Positions 35,463-46,114 of a DNA stretch of 64,000 nucleotides are shown here, in pieces. Under the pieces are notes generated by a model, which searched no databases, was not told the DNA's origin, and saw only the letters and a program-made list of their open reading frames with translations. The DNA comes from Euphorbia lathyris (Eukaryota > Streptophyta > Magnoliopsida > Malpighiales > Euphorbiaceae), in NCBI RefSeq assembly GCF_963576675.1, contig NC_088910.1, positions 106,172,807 through 106,236,806 of the forward strand, in the 5' to 3' direction. Each line of letters begins with the position of its first letter. The stretch's first letter is position 1. The position numbers and the translations under genes were made by a program.

Positions 35463-36180
35463 ATGAACAGGCTAGTTGAGCTTCTTGGTACATCACTCCT
35501 CGTACTTTTAGAGGGGTATTGTTATCCATTGTGGAGAGGTGGATGGGCACCATCCACACCTTCCATTTTCCTATCAGAGAGATCACTATTACCCCCTAGT
35601 GCCTTTGCCGTTATCACTCGGTTGAGGTTTAGTGGGAAGCTAGTGATAAATTGCATATTCTCTATCAGCGATCCTTCCTTGGATATTCTACCATATGTCA
35701 TATGTATGGTATCTAGTTCACCTTGTATTAGTGTGATCTTTGTTATGAACTATTGGATGCGGCGAGACAAGTATGTGATCCTCACCCCTCTAGCAGTGGA
35801 GCAGTATGCTCAGGAATTTTTACTGGGCTTGTTGAGTTGTGTCCTATTTCCTACTAGAGCGGGTGATATGAATATGAATTTCCTTTATGCTTGGAGCGGC
35901 CTGGATAAGGTGAACTCATTTGATTCGGGAAGATCTGGATCGGCTTAGATGTATTATGCCATAGACCTATGTGCTCGAGAGAACCAAAGGGAAATGATAT
36001 GATTATGGATCGTCTTTGTAAGTTCCCATTTCTCTTTACTTTCATTAAATTGACTATTAGTGCTTGTTTGCTCATCATATGCTATTGTTGTGCAAGTTTA
36101 GGCTTATGAGCACGAATTCCTCCACGTCCTTGATCGTGCGGCTTCCAACCGTCAGCTTCCTATGTTGAGATAGTGGACGT
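35463..36180 (+). pseudogene. Decayed plant mobile domain (PMD)-like gene
   Basis: One open stretch encodes 161 residues (35463-35948). A neighbouring frame at about 35540-35595 reads RWMGTIHTFHFPIREITITP, which resembles the start of the plant mobile domain (aminotransferase-like) fold; the sense then shifts to FAVITRLRFSG and later YAQEFLLGLLSCVLFPT...LDKV, also PMD-like. A further piece near 36100 reads AYEHEFLHVLDRAA. At least two frameshifts and a stop separate these. PMD proteins are found in plant genomes and in MULE/retroelement-captured genes. I rely on remembered family patterns only. Confidence 0.5.
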
Positions 36181-36199
36181 GAGTGAGATTGGAAAATGC

Positions 36200-38186
36200 A
36201 TGGTCGTGCTCAAATAAATTTATATGGATATCAATTAATTTGTTATACATTCTACTTTGATATCGAGAACTATATGAATGAATAAGATAAGTATGACAAG
36301 GATCATGCTTTGTGTTCAATCTAGATATCATGAAAGAAAGGAATTATGACCTAAATTATCAAATAAGTTATATTGGATTATCTTCATCCTATAAATTGGA
36401 TAATCATAATGTCGTGATAGTGACCGCTTATGACTTGTAGGACAAAATGGTATCTGCATTACTGCCAACATTATATGAACCTACAGGTAACACACAAAGA
36501 CTGAATTAAGATGTACAGAAAATATCCATATTCATAATATCTGGATTGTGTATTTTGAATTAAATAAAATATAAGAATTTCAAATTTAAATAAATTATAC
36601 TTAGATTTGAATTTCTAAATAATAAGATTTAAATATTTGATATTTAATTATGATTAACTATTTTTTAATATAAAAATATTTAGAAATACTAGTAGGCAGT
36701 TCGAATTTGGGGGCTTTTATTGACATTCGACGTGGTGCTAGCACGCTATATATACGTCATTTTCATTCGTGTGGATATCGGTTGTTAGTCCCATCTTTAC
36801 TTTCGATTTAATTGAACGCATAGATCATATGTATGATTTTTAGCAATGTTGTGAAAACCGGACCGGTCGGTTCGACCGCAAACCGGTCAGGTGTCCGGTC
36901 CGGTTGAGACTGGTTATTAGGAGACTGAACAAACTAGACTGAATCGTGTGAACCGGCCGGGTCAACCGTGAACTTGGCTCCTATTTATAAATATTTGAAC
37001 TTGAGCTTGGTTACATATGTCATCACCGTATTGGTTTGGAATCTAAATTCTCACACCAAGTGGCTTTGGCATGTGTTTGAGGTCCAAGGCCTTTATCCTT
37101 GTTGTTTCTATCAAAAACCCTTGAGACCCTGAGTGGGCTGGCCAAAAGTATGGAAATGGGCTTTTGAGAACCATCTGGGCCCAAACTTAATTATACACCA
37201 TATCAGCTGCATACATTACTGTACTTTCACTTGACATCTATCGTAATAATAAACAGCTCGTCTCGTCGTGACCTGCTCTTGAATTCTCAAAACTTTTGTC
37301 ACTCCATCCTTGCAGGGGCAGAGAATCTGTCACCTTCTCGGCTGTGCTACCGACCCTGGGCTAGCTTCTTGTTTGTTAACCCCCAAATACATAATTCATG
37401 CTCATATATTAAGGGGAATTTTGCTTTGATTTTATCTAATACGTACTTCGTTCTTAATCTAATTACTTTTCAAATCTTACCTGATCCATGTTAGTTATAG
37501 GCGGATACCAATTTAAACCTGAATATAATTTCAACACAAATGAACTAAAAATTAATACAGTTAATATGTTAATTTTAATTTTAATAATAGTATCAAACAG
37601 CCTCTTTTATGAAGTACAAGTATCATAGTGTAAAAAACGTCTAATTGGAGGCGCACAAGTGAAATTTATTCCTAAGATACAGGAGACATACAAAATAAAT
37701 AAAATTGAAGGAAAAGAAAAAGAAGAAGCTGAAAATACCGTTTGAACACGTGGCACGTGGGATTACCTTGGAAAAGACAACTGTCAAATTTAGTTTTAAG
37801 CTTTAACTACAACAAACAAACTAACCTGGTTAGTTGACTTGGACAAGTAAGCCACGTATTCAGTTTTACCAACTTCGATCTGGCCAACAAGGCCATGCTT
37901 AAAATTAAATAATTCCGATTTATGAAAAAGATAAAACATAAACACAAGTTTCATATGCACATCACTAAGGATTAATTAATTTATAATTATGAAGTTTCTT
38001 TTCTTCCATGAAAATAATAATCTAGAACTTGTTCATTTAGAATTAGGTAAAAACATTTCAAGATAAATAATCCTTCTCATTTTTATGAATTGTGTCTTTA
38101 ATTTTTTTTATTTTAATATGTCAAATTCTAATCATTTGTCCTATTAACTTCATATTTACTAAATTAAATTGTGAAAACATTTTTGA
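36200..38186. other. Gene-free region with short repeats
   Basis: 36848-36975 is a patch of ACCGGTCCGGTT-type words seen in many plant repeats. CACGTGGCACGTGG at 37747-37760 is a double G-box-like sequence without an obvious gene next to it. No coding region recognised; the ORF at 37231-37494 shows no domain. Confidence 0.4.
37904..37980 (+). repeat. Dispersed direct repeat, copy 2
   Basis: Second copy of the segment at 29236-29311, same orientation. Confidence 0.7.
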
Positions 38187-38410
38187 TGCACCTCTGGAGT
38201 TTATGGCATGCTAGAAATATCCGTCTTTGATAGTATGAGATTCGCACAACAGATCAAATAGTGGCTCATGCTTGCACGGTACTTAATGATTGGTCAGAAG
38301 CAAATGTCTTGAGGAATCATACTGGTACGAGAGAACAGCAGATCGGAAATACAGTAGTAGAAAATAGTTCATCTGCTGGTTGCGTGGCTTGACACCCGCC
38401 ATCAGAAGGA
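38187..38410 (+). pseudogene. LINE-type ORF2 C-terminal fragment, left half
   Basis: Reads LWSLWHARNIRL then QIVAHACTVLNDWSEANV, the linker usually found before the RNase H-like RVT_3 domain of plant LINE-derived proteins, and ends in PPSEGF at the gypsy insertion site. Three in-frame stops (for example at Trp-like positions). Its continuation lies 17.5 kb away at 55920. Confidence 0.6.
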
Positions 38411-38415
38411 TTTCT

Positions 38416-38924
38416 TGATGCGGACATCCTAACTGGGATCGCTGATCACACGCGCTCTGGCGGATCCTCAGACATCAGACCCACGGAGGTTGTACCTAGG
38501 AGGGCGGATCCCCAGGACATCGAGCGGAGCGGATCTAGGAGTACACAAGGAGGCGAATCCACAATTTCCCCTAGGCGGATCTCTATTTACTTCCTTCCGA
38601 AGTAATTCACCTAACAACCCTGACAATCCGTACCTGTACCATTGTACTGATTGTCGGTGCGTATTACCTATTTTACCCTTTTGCTGTTAGCCTTATTGTA
38701 ACCCTAGTAGGGGTAGTCCCCGTCCTTTCTCTTATCTTTAGGGGAAGTATTTAAACCCCCATTTTTGTAAGGATAAACCAACTTTTATCAATCAAACATT
38801 ATTCTCTTCGAGAACTGAGGTTTATACCTTGTTATTGGGATTCACTCCTTCTAGTTTAGCTAGAGAAGAAACTCTTTGTTGGTTTACGATTAAAACCTTC
38901 ATTTATCGCTTTCAATCTGTATCA
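38416..38924 (+). repeat. 5' LTR of the CRM-like gypsy
   Basis: TG...CA, 509 bp. A TATTTAAA promoter-like word lies near 38757. Confidence 0.9.
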
Positions 38925-38926
38925 GT

Positions 38927-38938
38927 TGGTATCAGAGC
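38927..38938 (+). other. PBS of the CRM-like gypsy
   Basis: TGGTATCAGAGC, complementary to the 3' end of initiator Met tRNA, two bases after the LTR. Confidence 0.9.
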
Positions 38939-38971
38939 CGATCGTTTCCTGACCCGAAACTTCTTTTGGCA

Positions 38972-39114
38972 ATGGTTCAACCCCGACAACCGTAAGATTC
39001 CATAGAAACCAGTGACCGGAGGTATGAGGAGCTGAGGGAGCACCTCGCGGAGCAGATCCAGGCCAGCCATGAGCGGCAGAGGCAAACCGACCAACGGTTC
39101 CTGGAGCTGGCTAC
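38972..39114 (+). pseudogene. CRM-like gag N-terminus, cut by the Sirevirus
   Basis: Starts ATG GTT CAA, meets TAA at 38993-38995 (codon 8, a CAA-to-TAA type change), then stays open with a charged helical stretch (REHLAEQIQASHERQRQTDQ) until the Sirevirus insertion within an Ala-Thr codon pair. The frame resumes at 50990. Confidence 0.75.
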
Positions 39115-40251
39115 TGTTGAAACACCTTTCCACAAGATTTTGATTTGACAAAATCATCCATGATTAAGAGGCAATTAAATTTAAATGCTTTGATTTAATT
39201 GTACTAATGTGTTTGTTCAAAATTGAGTGCAAAAATATATATAAAGTTAGACAGGTCAAAAGTCAGCACAAGCCTAAAGCTGAGTTGTATGGAACTCAGC
39301 ATGAAAGAATTGAAGCTGAGTGGAGTGGAACTTAGCATCAGAAGCTTCCTTCAAAGTTGCCAGAACGAAGCTGACTAAATTAGAAGACTCCTTCAGACTT
39401 ATACAAACATAATGAAGCTGACTAAGAAGGAACTCAGCATGGAAGTTGAACATTCGAAGATAACGAATGAAGCTGAGTGACAGTCAGGACAGCATGAAGG
39501 ATCCGTTTACTAAAGGACAAAGTCTGCCAATCTTCTGCACCAATAATTAAAGCCTCGAAAATACAAAGAAGACTAATTCCAAGAATCATGGGTCAATGGA
39601 TTATTGGTAAAAGACAACTGCACAAAAAGACAAGTCTGATGCAAGCAGACAAAACCTGACGCCTGAAGAAAATAGAGGAAGGGAATGGCGGAACAGACTG
39701 AAGCTGACCAGAAGTTGTCTGCTAAAAGAGCCGTTTTGGACTTAACGGCTAAATAATCTCAAATGATCCAATCTTCAGAATTTCATCTATAAAAGGACAA
39801 TGGTAGTTCTTGGATCATTTGCCGAAGTAACAAAAGAAAAATACAAGAGAGAAAATCTTGAAAGCACTCAAATACAAAAAGATCTTACACCAACTTTTCT
39901 ATTCTCTGTGTAAATGCTAGATTGATTGTTTTGTAATCATCTAAAGTGTTCTTTAGTTGAAAAAGAACAAGTGTGTGATCAATAGGAATATTGAGAGTGT
40001 TGAGCTGAGTACTTGGCTATAAGTATTCAGTGGTAGAAAAATCTAAGTGATGGGCTGTAGTACTTAGTAGGAGCTGAGTAGACGAATAGAGGACGTACTC
40101 TTGCATACTCACTGCCTTGTAAAGGGTTTGTGCTCTACCTTGAAAGAGCTCAGTATTGGATTGAAAATCCCAGAAGGAACTGGGGACTGGACGTAGGCAG
40201 AGAGGCCGAACCAGGATAAGTCGTTCTGAGTAACTTCTAAACTCTTTCTCT

Positions 40252-40296
<45 letters not shown>

Positions 40297-40586
40297 CATG
40301 TGTTGCTTGTTGTATTTACTCAACTTATAAATTGTTAAAACTGAAACTGAGTAAATCTGAGTGCTAAGTTGGAAGCTGACCTTTCAAGTGTCAATTCCCA
40401 ACTCTCAAGTCAAGCAGTCTTAGTCAGCATAGAACTAAAACTGTCTGACTAATCAATCGCCCATGCTGACCAACACACTGAGTTATCAAACTCTTAAAAT
40501 AACATTAAGTCAGCATAATTAAAAGCGAAAAAGTTACATTAGTTCCTAACCCCCCCCCCCTTGGAACTAATCACTAGGGACCAACA
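39115..40586 (+). repeat. 5' LTR of the Sirevirus-like element
   Basis: Contains TATAAAAG (39788-39795), a (TA)n run (40253-40293), a C-rich run near the 3' end, and many GCTGAGT/ACTCAGC words. Confidence 0.9.
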
Positions 40587-40588
40587 AG

Positions 40589-40600
40589 TGGTATCAGAGC
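40589..40600 (+). other. PBS of the Sirevirus-like element
   Basis: TGGTATCAGAGC, initiator Met tRNA type, two bases after the LTR. Confidence 0.9.
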
Positions 40601-40647
40601 CTAAGCTCACTACTCAAAGATCTAACAATCTTGAGCTGATCCCGAAA

Positions 40648-42433
40648 ATGGGTGAGAATAGCACTCGTTTCCTCCCAGGAAACCAAACAACACAGATACT
40701 CCGTGAGGGATTATCAATCACTAGACCTCCCCTATTCTTTGGATCTAATTATACATTCTGGAAGAATAGGATGAAGAACTTTATTCAAGCCACAAACATG
40801 AGTGCATGGCTTGCAATAGTTCAAGGTCCACATATACCTTATAAAACTGTTGATAATGAGAAAGTTATCAAGAGTGAAACTGAGTGGACAGAGGATGACC
40901 TCAGAAAATTACAAAATAATGCTTCGGCTATCAATATGCTTCACTGTGCTCAAGATGCTGCAGAATACAATAAGATTTCAGGTTGTGAGTCAGCACAGGA
41001 GATCTGGAAAAAGCTGGAAGTAACTTATGAAGGCACCAGCAAGGTCAAGGAATCCAAAGTGAACCAACACATGAGATTGTATGAGCTATTCGAGATGACT
41101 GACAATGAGGACATCTCGGCAATGAATGCCAGGTTCACCAACATAATAAATGAGCTTAAAAGACTCGGTAAGAATTTCACTGAAGAAGAACAAGTGTAGA
41201 AGATCTTACGAAGTCTTCCCAAAAGCTGGCAAGCCAAGAAGACAGCTGTAGAGGAAGCTCAGGACCTGACCACATACAAATATGATGAGCTGATCGGTTC
41301 CTTGCTGACCAATGAAATCTCTATGAAAAACTTTGAAGCTAAAGAAAAATCTGAGGATGAGAAACAGAAATCACTAGTGATGAAAGTTGACTCCACAGAA
41401 GGTGAGTCAACTGATGATGAAGAAATGGCCATGTTTACTAGAAAAATGAAAAAGCTGTTCAGAAGAAATGAAAGAAATAGTAAGCGGCCATACAAGAGAG
41501 GAGACAGATATAAAGCTGAGTCCAGTGACACCAGATACAAAAAGGACAGCTCCAAGCCTGTCACATGTTATGAATGCCATCAAACTGGGCATATTAAGTC
41601 AAGCTGTCCTAATCTGAAGAAAGATAAGGATGGAAGCAAAAAGGCAATGGTGGCCACGTGGAGTGACAGTGATGAGTCAACATCATCTGAAGCTGAGCAA
41701 AATGAAACAGCCAACATATGTTTCATGGCAAATGATGGAGCTGACCAATCTCAATCTCAGCAAGCCGACCTCTCTGGAGATTCTGAGCAGGAGGAAAACA
41801 ACAATGAGGTAACATCCTTACTTTTGCTTAGAAACGAAATGGTAAATGCCATGAGTGACTTATATACACTAACTAAGAAGTGTAACAAAAGGATTAAGGC
41901 ACTCAGCAGGCGATGTGACGAGATTGAGGAGGTCAAGCTGAGTGACCTCTGATATCTCCTCCAGGACAACTCAGATTTACATACGAACATGCAAATCTTA
42001 CATAAGTTTGTCACGGAGGTTCAAACTGAGTCAAAGAAACTTAGAAAGGATGTCACAACTTTACAGAACCAAATAAAAGGTTCAACTAAAAATAAACCCC
42101 ATGCTGAGTACTCAGGTACTGGTCAGCATAAACAGTTTACTCAATGTAGCTGTTGTGTGAAGAAAGGACACACAAAAGCTGTGCTGGCATAACAAACAGA
42201 CTGTCCAATGTGACTTCTGTGGTAAGAAAGGTCATACTACCAAGGTATGCTGGCATGCTCAGCACAACAACGCTGACCAAACTCAATATCACCCTCAAAG
42301 GGTAACTATGTGTGGCTTTTGTGGTAAAAGTGGCCATACTACAAAAGTATGTCGTCACAAGTTAAAATATGACTCTGCACCTATTTACACTAACAAGAAA
42401 GGACCCAAAAAGAATTGGGTACCTAAAAACGAA
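40648..42433 (+). pseudogene. Sirevirus-like gag with multiple zinc knuckles
   Basis: The ATG (MGENSTRF) is chosen over the upstream open codons because those lie in the LTR/PBS. UBN2/DUF4219-like motifs (GSNYTFWKNRMKNF) lead, followed by a CCHC knuckle CYECHQTGHIKSSC (about 41566-41607), an acidic linker, a helical region, and further knuckles CDFCGKKGHTTKVC and CGFCGKSGHTTKVC (42209-42350). Stops: TAG 41197-41199 and TGA 41950-41952, both consistent with C-to-T changes. A one-base insertion near 42178-42182 breaks the second knuckle and ends the frame at TAA 42190. Gag forms the particle; zinc knuckles bind RNA. Confidence 0.8.
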
Positions 42434-42436
42434 TAG
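42434..42436 (+). promoter_or_regulatory. TAG at the gag/pol boundary
   Basis: In-frame TAG after NWVPKNE and directly before the pol frame. In SIRE-type elements a stop codon between gag and pol is read through (established for SIRE1), so this stop may be original rather than damage. Confidence 0.4.
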
Positions 42437-45400
42437 TTTAAAATGCAGGTCAGCTTGACATGCGTGGAGAAATCAAGACTCTGGTATATAGACAGCACAT
42501 GCTCAAGACACATGACAGGTGATGAAACTCAGTTCATCACATTAGAGCTTAAACGAGGAGGTAGTGTAAGCTTTGGAGACAACAAGAAGGGCAAGATAGT
42601 TGGCTCAGGAACTATCGGAGGTAACCCTAAAATTGAGTCAGTCTCCCTAGTTAAAGGTCTCAAGTATAATCTTCTAAGCGTAGCTCAGCTTTGCAAGAGT
42701 GGAAGGAAGGTTATATTTGATGATACTAAGTGTCAAATACTCGAGGGAAAAACAAATGATTTGATTTTAACAGCCCCTCGTGTAGAAAATGTTTACATGT
42801 TGAGTTTGGAAAAGGAATTTTCAAAAAGTATATGCTTGGTGTCAAAAGAGGACAACTCCTGGCTATGGCATATGAGACTTGGGCATGTCAGCATGGACCT
42901 CCTTGCCAAACTAGCTAGAAAACAATTAGTTGAGGGATTACCTAAATTAAAGTATGAAAAAGATCAACTTTGTAATGCTTGTCAACAAGGTAAACAAATC
43001 AAAAAGTCATTTCATAGCAAAAAGGTTGTCTCAACCAAAAGACCATTGGAATTACTACATTTGGATCTTTTCGGACCTATCCAGCCACTCAGCATGGGAG
43101 GTAAGAAATTTTCCTTAGTTATTGTAGATGATTTCTCTAGGTATACTTGGGTCATCTTGCTGAGTAGCAAAGATGAGACATTTGAGATGTTTACCACATT
43201 AGTCAAAAGGCTTGAAAATGACAAAGACCTAAGAGTAGCTCACATTAGAAGTGATAATGGTGGAGAATTCAAAAACCAATTGTTTGATGAATTCTGTGAA
43301 ACTAATGGTATTGACCACAATTTCTCTGCCCCTATAACTCCTCAACAGAATGGAGTTGTTGAAAGGAAGTATAGGACAATAGTAGAAATTGCTAGGACAA
43401 TGCTGAGTGAAAATAGGCTTCCAAAGTACTTTTGGGGAGAAGCTGTCAATACAGCATGTTATATATTGAATAGGGCATTAGTAAGACCTATATTAAAGAA
43501 AACCCCTTATGAACTTTGGAAAGGACGAAAGCCCAATATTGGATACTTTCGTGCCTTTGGGTGTAAATGTTTTATACTCAACACTAAATATAATTTGGCA
43601 AAGTTTGATGCCAAAGCTGACGAAGCAATCTTTTTAGGGTACTCAACAAACAGCAAAGCATATAGAATTTATAATAAAAGAACTCAAGTTGTAGAAGAGT
43701 CAGTCCATGTAGATTTCGATGAAACTGACCCTGCAGGTAAGACAACTCAACCCATAGAGGATGAGCCGAACTCAGCTCATACTGACCTAACTGGAGGTGC
43801 TGAGCCATCAGCACAAGAGCTGACCAAAGGTAAAATTGAAACTGAAATTACCTTTGCTGACATATGTCCCTGCAGAGATTGTAGAAACACCTGTTCCAAA
43901 CAACTCAACATTACCCAAGGAGATAAAAATTCCAAGAGGACATTCAGAAGAGTCCATCCTTGATGATGCCAACAACAAAGTGATGACTAGAGACCAGCTT
44001 AGGAAATTCCTTTGCAACATTGCTTTCGTATCAATTCATGAACCAAAGAACTTTGATGATGCTGAGCATGATGAGTATTGGATCAATGCTATGCAAGAAG
44101 AGCTTGACCAATTCACAAGAAATGAGGTATGGGATTTAGTACCTAAACCTAGGAATCAAAAATCCATAGGAACTAAGTGGGTTTTTAGAAACAAACTAGA
44201 TGAGCATGGAAATGTAATCAGGAACAAAGCTCGACTTGTAGCCCAAGGCTATAGTCAGCAAGAGGGCATTGATTATAGTGAAACTTTTGCACCAGTTGCT
44301 AGGTTAGAAGCTATACGTATATTGTGTGCATATGCTAGTTTCATGAACTTTAAATTGTATCAAATGGATGTTAAAAGTGCATTTCTTAATGGCTTTATAA
44401 ACGAGGAGGTATATGTTAATCAACCTCCGGGTTTTGAAGATCCAAAATTTCCAAACCACGTTTATAAACTCAAGAAGGCCTTATATGGCCTGAAGCAAGC
44501 TCCAAGAGCTTGGTATGAAAGGTTGACCAACTTCCTGCTGACCAGGAATTATGTCAGAGGAAAAGCTGACACAACCTTGTTCATTAAGAAAAAGGGTAAA
44601 CATACCCTACTTGCACAAATCTATGTAGATGACATAATATTTAGTGCTACTGACGAATCTTTGTGTCAAGAGTTTAGCAAACAGATGCAGACTGAGTTCG
44701 AAATGTCTATGATGGGAGAACTCAGCTTCTTCCTTGGACTTCAGATCAAGCAAGGTAAGAACGACATCTTCATTAGTCAGTCCAAGTACACCAAGGAGAT
44801 GTTAAAGAAATTTGATATGGAAGATTGTAAGCCCATATCAACCCCTATGGGTACTGATACTGTCCTATGCAAAGATGAGAAAAGTAAGTCAATAGATAGT
44901 AAACTTTATCGAGGTATGATAGGCTCCTTACTTTATCTCACTGCTAGTAGACCTGATATACAGTACTCAGTATGTTATTATGCAAGATATCAAGCTGACC
45001 CAAGGGAATCTCACTTAATTGCTGTAAAAAGAATTTTTAGATATTTGCAGAGCTCAGTTGATGCAGGTTTGTAGTATCCAGTCTCAAATGACTTCACACT
45101 CATAGGATACACTGATGCTGACTATGGACGGGATAAGCTAGAACGTAAGAGTACTTCTGGAGGATGCCATTTCCTTGGAAGCTGTCTAGTATCTTGATTC
45201 AGCAAGAAACAGTCATCAGTTGCTCTATCTACAACTGAAGCTGAGTACGTTGCTGCTAGAAGCTGTGTAGCTCAAGTCCTATGGATAAAGCAACAGCTTG
45301 AGGATTATGGAGTAAGAACTGAGACAGTAGAGATCAAATGTGACAATAAAAGTGCCATTGATCTATCCAAGAATCCCATTCAACACAGCAGGATGAAGCA

Positions 45401-45569
45401 TGTCAGCATAAGGCATCACTTCATCAGAGATCACGTACTAAAGAGTGAGATCAAGCTGACCTATGTGCCAACAAATGAACAGCTTGCAGATATATTCACC
45501 AAGCCTTTGGCTCGTGAACAATTCAACATACTAAGGGAAGCTATCGGTATGTCTAATCCTCTTCAATAA
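42437..45569 (+). pseudogene. Sirevirus-like pol (protease, integrase, RT, RNase H)
   Basis: Protease motif LWYIDSTCSRHMTG has DST in place of the usual DSG. Then follow gag-pre-integrase WHMRLGH, the integrase zinc site and core with LDLFGP, RSDNGGEF and NGVVERK (all three acidic residues present), RT (from about 44126) with YVDD at about 44622-44633, and RNase H with TDADYG and TTEAEY. Breaks: a frameshift in the integrase-RT linker around 43855-43875, TAG 45072-45074 and TGA 45196-45198, both at Trp-like positions. The frame ends at TAA 45567-45569 after SNPLQ. It would perform cDNA synthesis and integration if intact; here it is defective. Confidence 0.85.
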
Positions 45570-46114
45570 TTCTAAGTACTTGAATAAATGTTGAGTGATT
45601 GTCATGCTGACTGATATCAATCTAGTAACTACTGCACATTGAGCTTAATAGTCTATGCTGAGTAGATACAAATGCGGAGTAAAAATTCTGTGCTGAGTAG
45701 ATAGACATATTGAGTAATCACCTTATGCTGAGTGAATGTACATATTGTGTGATGAACGTATGTTGAGTTACTAAGAGATAGGAAATCCATCTACGTAGAA
45801 TTAAATACTCAGTATCATAAACGACTCATATTCTGGCAAACTGAGTAAATGCCCACTTGCACCAATAAACAATGACACGTGTAACAAATCATACCTAGGA
45901 AAACGCAAGTAATAATGAATACCCATGAGTCGAACCTGTCATAAATGGCAGAATCTTTGTCGATTAAAGTCCCAAGATGAAAACGGCTAGTTCATTAATG
46001 ACTCAAAACTCTATAAGTAGTGGAAGGATCCCCACTCATTACTCTTTACGCTTACGATCTTCTGAAATCGAATTCTCCTCTCTCCCTAAATCTTAAAAAC
46101 CTTCCTCGGTAACA
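45570..46114 (+). other. Pol-ORF3 spacer with possible internal promoter
   Basis: Non-coding. Dense in TGCTGAGTAGATA-type repeats (45590-45790). CTATAAGTAG at 46011-46020 lies about 95 bp before the ORF3 start and may be a TATA box for a separate transcript. Confidence 0.45.

Noticed and set aside
35854..36078. Minus-strand ORF opposite the PMD pseudogene
   Set aside because: Antisense shadow with no domain.
36665..36765. Possible Helitron 3' end on the minus strand (GCCTACTAG)
   Set aside because: The only nearby hairpin is too far from the CTAG and no matching 5' end was found.
40561..40647. Sirevirus gag starting upstream at 40561
   Set aside because: The frame there is open only from a TTG codon and overlaps the LTR end and PBS; the first ATG is at 40648.
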